Source: an uncultured Prevotella sp.
GTDB lineage: Bacteria; Bacteroidota; Bacteroidia; Bacteroidales; Bacteroidaceae
NCBI GenBank assembly: GCA_958369755.1
Contig: CATXJC010000035.1
Location: 1-18,914, forward strand
Length of the DNA: 18,914 nt
Direction: 5' to 3'
In this document: in pieces, positions 13,770 through 18,914 of the stretch
How positions within the stretch are numbered: position 1 is the first letter of the stretch
Layout: each line of letters starts with the position of its first letter
The notes under the pieces: generated by a model
Databases searched by the model: none
Seen by the model: the letters and a program-made list of their open reading frames with translations, nothing else
Told to the model about the DNA's origin: nothing
Made by a program: the position numbers and the translations under genes

Positions 13770-15047
13770 TTATGCAGCAGCAAATTTGTCAAAATTTGCT
13801 TCGTTTTGAGGCAAATCTTTCTTTTTTGCGGTTCTACTGATGCTTAAGATGATGCCCAGGTAGAGACAGTTGATGATGGTTGAGGTTCCACCTCGGCTGA
13901 TGAGCGGAAGTGGCTGACCAGTAACCGGTGCCAAGCCCACAGCTACAGCCATGTTGAACAGTGCCTGGATAACCAGCATGATGGCAAGTCCCATGCACAG
14001 GAATGCTGGGAATGTGTTCTCACACCGGTTGGCGATTCGCCCGGCTCTGAAGAGCAGAATGATGTAGAGGAATGCCACAAAGAAGGCACCCCACAGTCCC
14101 ATTTCCTCGATGATGATGGCGTAGATGAAGTCGGAGAAAGCTTGAGATAGGAAATCTCGTTCTACGGAGTTTCCCGGTCCCTTTCCCACGATATTCGATG
14201 AGGCGATGGCGATGTTGGCATGGGCCACCTGCGCATCCTTATCCAGGTCCACGTCTTCCGGAGCCACTGGCTTGGAATTGATAAACTTGTCGATACGTGC
14301 TTTCCAGGTATCTGCTCGGTGGAACATCTTCTCTGCCATACCTGGTGCTTCTTCCTTCTCGTTGATGTTCTCTGTGAGCGTATTTTCCGGCTTGTTTCCT
14401 CCGTTTTCCTTGTCTTCACCCACGATCATGACGCCGGCGAAGACAACGCAGATAAATATCAAGACGCTGCCCACGAGTTTGCCTATCTGACTCATAGGTA
14501 CTCTTCCGATGATCATCATGCATAAGATGGTGATGCACAGAAGCATGGCGGTGGATAAGTTCTCAAGTCCGATGAGGATGATAAACGGGCAGCAGGCCGT
14601 CAAGACATACTTGAAGGCTCTCCGTTCTGCACCATTCTGCGTCTGCATTGCACTGAGAATCTGTGCCACTACCAGCACCACCGCTCCCTTGGCTATTTCC
14701 GAAGGCTGAAACTGGATGCCCACCAGGTTAATCCAGCGGGATGCGCCATTGGTGGATTGTCCCGCTATCAAAACCCAGATGAGTAAGCCCAGAGATGGAA
14801 ATATCACAAAAGGAGTGACGATCTTGAAGTACTTACACTTAACCTTGAGCATACATATCATGGTGCCTAAGCCTAGAAAAAGGAGACCTATATGGCGTAT
14901 TACCGGCGCCATATAGTTACCACTCTTGTACGACAAGGAGCTAGAGGCGGAGTACACCTCTATGATGCTTATCATACAGAGAAAGAAGAAGACCATCCAG
15001 ATGACCTTGTCTCCCTTGAATATGTTGCCTATGGTCTTATTGTTCAT
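13770..15047 (-). CDS. ftsW: Septal peptidoglycan polymerase FtsW (SEDS family)
   Basis: FtsW polymerises lipid II into glycan strands at the septum together with a class B PBP. The 425-residue protein has about ten hydrophobic segments. Family motifs are NGASRWI (100-106) with FQPSEIAK (113-120), ENLSTAM (162-168, the position of the 'PDlGT' motif), GKGPGNSVERDFLSQAFSDFIYAIIIEEMGLWG (288-320) and TGQPLPLISRGGTST (376-390). The large external loop (about 211-277) contains DTWKARIDKF, equivalent to the W..R motif region near the catalytic Asp of SEDS proteins, plus an acidic and Asn-rich insert (211-236). The gene sits between murD and murG, which fits FtsW better than RodA. A possible promoter precedes it. 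Confidence 0.95.
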   Translation of the reverse strand: MNNKTIGNIFKGDKVIWMVFFFLCMISIIEVYSASSSLSYKSGNYMAPVIRHIGLLFLGLGTMICMLKVKCKYFKIVTPFVIFPSLGLLIWVLIAGQSTNGASRWINLVGIQFQPSEIAKGAVVLVVAQILSAMQTQNGAERRAFKYVLTACCPFIILIGLENLSTAMLLCITILCMMIIGRVPMSQIGKLVGSVLIFICVVFAGVMIVGEDKENGGNKPENTLTENINEKEEAPGMAEKMFHRADTWKARIDKFINSKPVAPEDVDLDKDAQVAHANIAIASSNIVGKGPGNSVERDFLSQAFSDFIYAIIIEEMGLWGAFFVAFLYIILLFRAGRIANRCENTFPAFLCMGLAIMLVIQALFNMAVAVGLAPVTGQPLPLISRGGTSTIINCLYLGIILSISRTAKKKDLPQNEANFDKFAAA

Positions 15048-15066
15048 TTCTTAACTGTCCTATCTC

Positions 15067-15097
15067 TAAAATTATTATCACTTAAGTTCTTGCCAAA
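15067..15097 (-). promoter_or_regulatory. Possible promoter of ftsW
   Basis: On the - strand TTTG (15094-15097) is followed after 19 nt by TAATTTTA (15067-15074), a one-mismatch version of TAnnTTTG. It lies in the 57-nt murD-ftsW gap, 20 nt before the ftsW start. The mismatch at the conserved final G and the A/T-rich context keep this tentative. Confidence 0.3.
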
Positions 15098-15104
15098 TGA
15101 AAAG

Positions 15105-16442
15105 TTATTCACCGATGGCTCTTGCCAGGGCCTTGAACTGCTCGCCGCGGTCCTCCATGTTCTTGAAGAGGTCGAAGCTGGCGCAGCATGGGCTCAGCAA
15201 TACGGTGTCGCCTGGCTTGGCCAGCTCCTGGCAGGCAGCCACGCAGTCTTTCATGCTGTGGGTGTCGCGAACAGGAATGCCCAGGGCGTCGAAGTTGTCG
15301 TGCAGCTTCTGGTTGTCGGCTCCGAGATATACGATACCTGCACACTTCTCCTTTACCAGGTCCTTGATCTGGTTATAATCGTTGCCCTTGTCCTTACCAC
15401 CGATGATGAGGATGGTAGGGGTTGTCATGCTCTCCAGAGCGTACCAGCAAGCATCCACATTGGTAGCCTTTGAGTCGTTTACATAGTAAACACCCTTGAA
15501 CTTGCCCACCTTCTCCAGTCGGTGCTCTACGCCTGGGAAGTCGCTGAGGCCCTTGTGCAGGGTCTCGTGGTCGATGCCTACGATGTTGCAGGCGAGTCCT
15601 GCTGCCAGGCTGTTGTAGATGTTGTGCTTGCCGCGCAGGCTCATGTCTGCCTGTGGCATCTCGAAGGCTGATGGGAAGTTGAGTTTGTACTTGCCGTCCT
15701 CGATGTAGCCCACGCATCCTTCCTCGTTGAATTCTGAGAATGGGCAGAGGTGTGACTTGAGGTCATACTTCTCCAGTTCCTTCTTCACGATAGGATCATC
15801 GTTCCAGAAGATGAAGCTGTCTTCCTCTGTCTGGTTCTGTGTAATGCGCATCTTGGCATCGGTATAGTTCTGCATCTTGAACTCGTAGCGGTCCAGATGG
15901 TCTGGAGTGATGTTGAGCAGGATTGCCACGTTGGCACGGAATTCGTACATGTTGTCAAGCTGGAAACTGCTCAGCTCGATGACGTAGTACTTATGAGGTG
16001 TCTCTGCCACCTGCAGCGCCAGACTCTTGCCGATATTGCCAGCCAGTCCTACATCGTAGCCAGCCGACTTGATGATGTGATAGATCAGCGAAGTAGTTGT
16101 GGTCTTGCCGTTGCTACCTGTGATGCAGATCATCTTGGCATCTGTATATCTGCCTGCAAATTCTATTTCGCTGATGATAGGGGTACCCTTTGCCATCAGT
16201 TTCTGAATCATAGGGGCTTCCTTAGGAATGCCCGGGCTCTTGATGACTTCATCAGCGTCTAAGATTTTCTCTTCAGTATGATGTCCCTCTTCCCACTCAA
16301 TGCCGTGGTCGTCCATCAACTTCTTGTAGTTGTCCTTGATCTTAGACATGTCAGAGACAAATACCTCGAATCCCTCTTTCTTCGCCAGCACGGCAGCACC
16401 TGCGCCACTTTCGCCAGCTCCTAAAATTACAATTTTGCTCAT
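15105..16442 (-). CDS. murD: UDP-MurNAc-L-alanine--D-glutamate ligase
   Basis: MurD adds D-glutamate to UDP-MurNAc-L-Ala using ATP. The 445-residue protein has the N-terminal ILGAGESGAGAAVLA (6-20) UDP-binding region, KSPGIP (68-73), the P-loop GSNGKTTTT (109-117), GNIG (135-138), ELSSFQLD (156-163, typical of MurD) and ITPDHLDRY (178-186). NDSKATN and the C-terminal SPCCASFDLFKNMEDRGEQFK are also diagnostic of MurD. Length is standard. It is 41 nt after mraY and 57 nt before ftsW. Confidence 0.97.
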   Translation of the reverse strand: MSKIVILGAGESGAGAAVLAKKEGFEVFVSDMSKIKDNYKKLMDDHGIEWEEGHHTEEKILDADEVIKSPGIPKEAPMIQKLMAKGTPIISEIEFAGRYTDAKMICITGSNGKTTTTSLIYHIIKSAGYDVGLAGNIGKSLALQVAETPHKYYVIELSSFQLDNMYEFRANVAILLNITPDHLDRYEFKMQNYTDAKMRITQNQTEEDSFIFWNDDPIVKKELEKYDLKSHLCPFSEFNEEGCVGYIEDGKYKLNFPSAFEMPQADMSLRGKHNIYNSLAAGLACNIVGIDHETLHKGLSDFPGVEHRLEKVGKFKGVYYVNDSKATNVDACWYALESMTTPTILIIGGKDKGNDYNQIKDLVKEKCAGIVYLGADNQKLHDNFDALGIPVRDTHSMKDCVAACQELAKPGDTVLLSPCCASFDLFKNMEDRGEQFKALARAIGE

Positions 16443-16483
16443 TGTTGTATCTTTATCTTGTCAGGCTGATAAGAGCCTTTGTT

Positions 16484-17752
16484 TTATCTTATCTTCAATG
16501 TGATGATGGTGAGTGCTGCCAGGATGATGGTCACGATCCAGAAACGGATGGTAATCTTTGATTCGTGGTAGCAGTTGCGAGGCTTCTTCCACAGATACTT
16601 GCAGTCAGGATCCAGCTGGCTGTCCTGTGTACGGAAGTTGTCGTGGATAGGTGTGCGCTTGAAGATGCGCTGCTTGATGCCTCTGCGCTTACCCAGCTTG
16701 TAGTAATATACCTGCATCATCACGCTGAGGCTCTCTACGAAGAAGATTCCGCAGAGGATAGGCAGCATCAGCTCCTTGTGGATGATGATGGCGCCCACGG
16801 CGATGATACCGCCGATGGTGAGCGAACCGGTATCGCCCATGAACACCTGCGCAGGGTAGGCATTGTACCAAAGGAAGCCGATGAGGGCTCCGATAAAGGC
16901 ACAGAAGAATACCACCAGCTCCTCGGAGCCAGGAATATACATGATGTTGAGGTAGGCGGCAAACTCGATGTGCGACGACACATACGCAAGAATGCCTAAT
17001 GCCACACCTATGATGGCGGAGTTTCCGGCACACATTCCATCCATTCCATCGTTGAGGTTGGCACCGTTGGAAACGGCAGTAACCACGAAGATGGTCATGA
17101 TTACAAAGAGAATCCAGCCTGCAGCTACCTTGTGCTCACCACAGAAGCTGGTGATGCTGGAGTAGTCGAGATTATGCCCCTTGATGAATGGTATGGTGGT
17201 TTTCAACGACTTTCGTGCCTCTGCACGATGCTTTACCACCGTCTCCTGTCCCTGACGTTCGATGGCGAGGTTCTCGTTCATCTTCACGTCTGGAGAAGCC
17301 CAGAGCACCAGACCTACGATGAGGCCGATACCAACCTGTCCTACGATTTTGTATTTGCCCTTCAGTCCCTCTTTGTCGCGCTTGAAAATCTTGATGAAGT
17401 CATCCATACCACCGAGGAAACCAAGCCATACGGTAGTGATGATCATCAGGATCAGATAGATGTTGCGCAATCTGCCGAGCAGCAATACCGGTACGAGGAT
17501 GGCCAGGATGATGATGACGCCACCCATGGATGGTACACCGATCTTCTTTACGCCGAATGGGTCGATGCTGGCATCGCGCTGGGTCTCGGTAATCTGCTTG
17601 CTCTTGAGGTACTTGATGAACTTCTCGCCAAACCATGCAGAGATGACGAGTGATAAAATCAGTGCGAGCAGGGCACGGAATGAAATGTAACCCCACATGT
17701 GGGAACCTGTAATGCCCCACTGCTCCAGAAATCTAAAAAGATAGTATAACAT
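16484..17752 (-). CDS. mraY: Phospho-N-acetylmuramoyl-pentapeptide transferase
   Basis: MraY is the integral membrane enzyme that transfers phospho-MurNAc-pentapeptide to undecaprenyl phosphate, making lipid I. The Mg2+/catalytic motifs are present: D117-D118 in FLGGMDDFIK, NLNDGMDGM (232-240) and FMGDTGS (304-310). At 422 residues it is about 60 longer than E. coli MraY (360). Two places carry the extra length: roughly 155-205, between the DD motif and NLNDG (polar, with KHRAEARKSLKTT), and 373-396, after TPIHDNF. The usual HHH motif of the last cytoplasmic loop appears as H370-D371-N372. The C-terminal ESKITIRFWIVTIILAALTIITLKIR segment is canonical in its IRFWI and TLK parts. It lies 34 nt after murE. 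Confidence 0.96.
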   Translation of the reverse strand: MLYYLFRFLEQWGITGSHMWGYISFRALLALILSLVISAWFGEKFIKYLKSKQITETQRDASIDPFGVKKIGVPSMGGVIIILAILVPVLLLGRLRNIYLILMIITTVWLGFLGGMDDFIKIFKRDKEGLKGKYKIVGQVGIGLIVGLVLWASPDVKMNENLAIERQGQETVVKHRAEARKSLKTTIPFIKGHNLDYSSITSFCGEHKVAAGWILFVIMTIFVVTAVSNGANLNDGMDGMCAGNSAIIGVALGILAYVSSHIEFAAYLNIMYIPGSEELVVFFCAFIGALIGFLWYNAYPAQVFMGDTGSLTIGGIIAVGAIIIHKELMLPILCGIFFVESLSVMMQVYYYKLGKRRGIKQRIFKRTPIHDNFRTQDSQLDPDCKYLWKKPRNCYHESKITIRFWIVTIILAALTIITLKIR

Positions 17753-17786
17753 TTTTCTTCTTCTCTTTTTCTATTAGATGATAATA

Positions 17787-18914
17787 CTACTTGTTGATAC
17801 CGAAGATTTCGCGAAGCACTTCCTTGTCGTCGAAGTGATGCTTCACGCCCTTGATCTCCTGGTAGTCTTCATGTCCCTTTCCGGCAACGAGGATTACATC
17901 GCCCTTCTTGGCCAGCATGCAGGCTGTGCGGATTGCTTCCTTGCGGTCAACGATGCTGATCACCTTCTTCATCTGCTGGGCGTTGAGACCAGCCAGCATG
18001 TCGTTGATGATGTCCTGTGGCTCTTCGAAGCGAGGATTGTCGCTGGTGATGATAACCTTATCGCTCTGCTTGACTGCCTCTTGTGCCATCAACGGGCGCT
18101 TGCCCTTGTCACGGTTTCCACCGGCACCGCAGACGGTAATCACTTCGCCGTCCTTGCCGTCGAGTACTTCGTGAATGGCATTCAGTACGTTCTCCAATGC
18201 ATCTGGTGTATGAGCATAGTCAACGATGGCTGTATAGCCTTCAGGCGACTGGATAGGCTCCAATCGTCCGCTTACGCTGTGAAGGGTACTCATCACAACG
18301 AGTACATCCTCCGGCTTCTTGCCGAGCATGACGGCTGCACCATATACGGCAAGCAGATTGCTTACATTGAATTTTCCGATAAACTGTACGCCTACCTCTC
18401 TGCCATCAATCTCCAGATACATGCCGCCGAAGTGACACTCCAGGATTCTTGCCTTGAAGTCTGCCATAGAGCGGGTAGAGTAGGTCTTCACGGTAGCCTT
18501 GGTGTTCTGTACCATGATCATGCCGTTCTTGTCGTCGGCATTGGTGATGGCGAAGGCAGTCTTAGGCAGGCCGTCGAAGAAAGCCTTCTTGGCGTTGCGG
18601 TAGTTCTCGAATGTCTTGTGATAGTCGAGATGGTCGCGGGTGAGATTGGTGAACAGTCCGCCGGCGAACTCCAAACCGCCGATACGCTTCTGTGCGATGG
18701 CATGAGAAGAGCACTCCATGAAGGCGTATTCGCATCCTGCCTCTACCATCTTGCCCAGCAGCATGTTCAGCTCGATAGGGTCTGGGGTAGTGTGGTCGGC
18801 AGGAATTGCCTCGCCCTCAATGTAATTGCAGACGGTGGAGAGCAGACCGCACTTATGTCCGAACTTGCGGAACATATTATATAATAAGGTGGCGATGGTG
18901 GTCTTGCCATTGGT
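17787..18914 (-). CDS. murE: UDP-MurNAc-L-Ala-D-Glu--meso-diaminopimelate ligase (5' end outside window)
   Basis: MurE adds the third residue of the stem peptide. The frame is open to the right edge, where codons read TNGKTTIATLLYNMFR, the P-loop of the Mur ligases, so the N-terminal UDP-binding domain lies beyond the window; 375 residues are visible. Central-domain segments are MECSSHAIAQKRIGGL and LTRDHLDYHKTFENY. The C-terminal domain has SGRLEP, VDYAHTPDALENVL and CGAGGNRDKGKRP. ITSDNPRFEEP contains the DNPR motif that selects meso-diaminopimelate; Lys-adding enzymes differ there. It ends with GKGHEDYQEIKG and TAG at 17787-17789. mraY follows after 34 nt. The ATG at 18873-18875 is internal (Met of NMFRKFG), not the real start. 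Confidence 0.97.
   Translation of the reverse strand, partial: TNGKTTIATLLYNMFRKFGHKCGLLSTVCNYIEGEAIPADHTTPDPIELNMLLGKMVEAGCEYAFMECSSHAIAQKRIGGLEFAGGLFTNLTRDHLDYHKTFENYRNAKKAFFDGLPKTAFAITNADDKNGMIMVQNTKATVKTYSTRSMADFKARILECHFGGMYLEIDGREVGVQFIGKFNVSNLLAVYGAAVMLGKKPEDVLVVMSTLHSVSGRLEPIQSPEGYTAIVDYAHTPDALENVLNAIHEVLDGKDGEVITVCGAGGNRDKGKRPLMAQEAVKQSDKVIITSDNPRFEEPQDIINDMLAGLNAQQMKKVISIVDRKEAIRTACMLAKKGDVILVAGKGHEDYQEIKGVKHHFDDKEVLREIFGINK

Noticed and set aside
15109..15717. Arg/Gln-rich minus-strand frames within murD
   Set aside because: These are alternative frames of murD; the unusual composition comes from reading GC-rich codons out of frame.
17778..18884. Open frame of 368 codons on the + strand opposite murE
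   Set aside because: It mirrors murE almost exactly, has no recognisable domain, and arises from the codon bias of the real gene, whose Mur ligase motifs are clear on the - strand.
1..18914. A previously undescribed multi-gene system, CRISPR array, insertion sequence or prophage
   Set aside because: Every long gene except the rhamnosidase-like protein belongs to a well-known family in a conserved order. No regularly spaced repeats, transposase, integrase or unexplained gene cluster was seen.

Overview
The window looks like ordinary chromosome from a member of the Bacteroidales, most likely a Prevotella/Segatella-type gut organism. The evidence is the Bacteroidetes-style promoters (TAnnTTTG, in one case with an upstream TTTG at 20-nt spacing), the gene order murE-mraY-murD-ftsW-murG-murC-ftsQ-ftsA-ftsZ, a short GyrB without the proteobacterial insert, a Bacteroidetes-type MraY with extra loops, and a secreted GH95 glycosidase. 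The genus is an inference from protein style, not a proven assignment. No CRISPR array, insertion sequence, phage gene, toxin-antitoxin pair or defence system was seen.

Layout, left to right. (1) 1-526: the 3' part of a DUF3109 (cysteine-rich) protein on the + strand. (2) 558-3957: two secreted glycan-related genes on the - strand, a GH95 alpha-L-fucosidase/galactosidase-type enzyme followed by a stand-alone rhamnosidase-like beta-sandwich protein without a catalytic domain. An intrinsic terminator closes the pair, and another separates it from gyrB upstream. (3) 4089-6624: gyrB, rpsT (S20) and tRNA-Glu(TTC), all on the - strand, with a promoter before gyrB and another before the tRNA. (4) 6749-7474: recO on the + strand, divergent from the tRNA. 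A perfect 14-bp palindrome lies between the two promoters. (5) 7486-18914: the division and cell wall (dcw) cluster on the - strand, convergent with recO and running off the right edge inside murE.

The dcw genes form one pathway. MurC, MurD and MurE add L-Ala, D-Glu and the third residue (meso-DAP, judging from the DNPR motif) to UDP-MurNAc. MraY and MurG build lipid I and lipid II. FtsW polymerises glycan strands at the septum. FtsQ, FtsA and FtsZ assemble the division machine. Most genes are 27-57 nt apart, and murG/murC overlap by one base. The exception is a 103-nt gap before murG that carries a promoter element and a weak hairpin, so the cluster may be transcribed as at least two units.

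I found no new multi-gene system. The observations most worth a second look are small: the palindrome between the tRNA-Glu and recO promoters, a 10-mer shared between the gyrB and recO upstream regions, the non-catalytic rhamnosidase-like partner of GH95, the altered HHH motif and extra loops of MraY, the internal promoter before murG, and hairpins that include stop codons at several gene ends. There is no gene-free stretch above 300 bases. The longest gap is 6060-6260, which is filled by a promoter, inverted repeats and a terminator.
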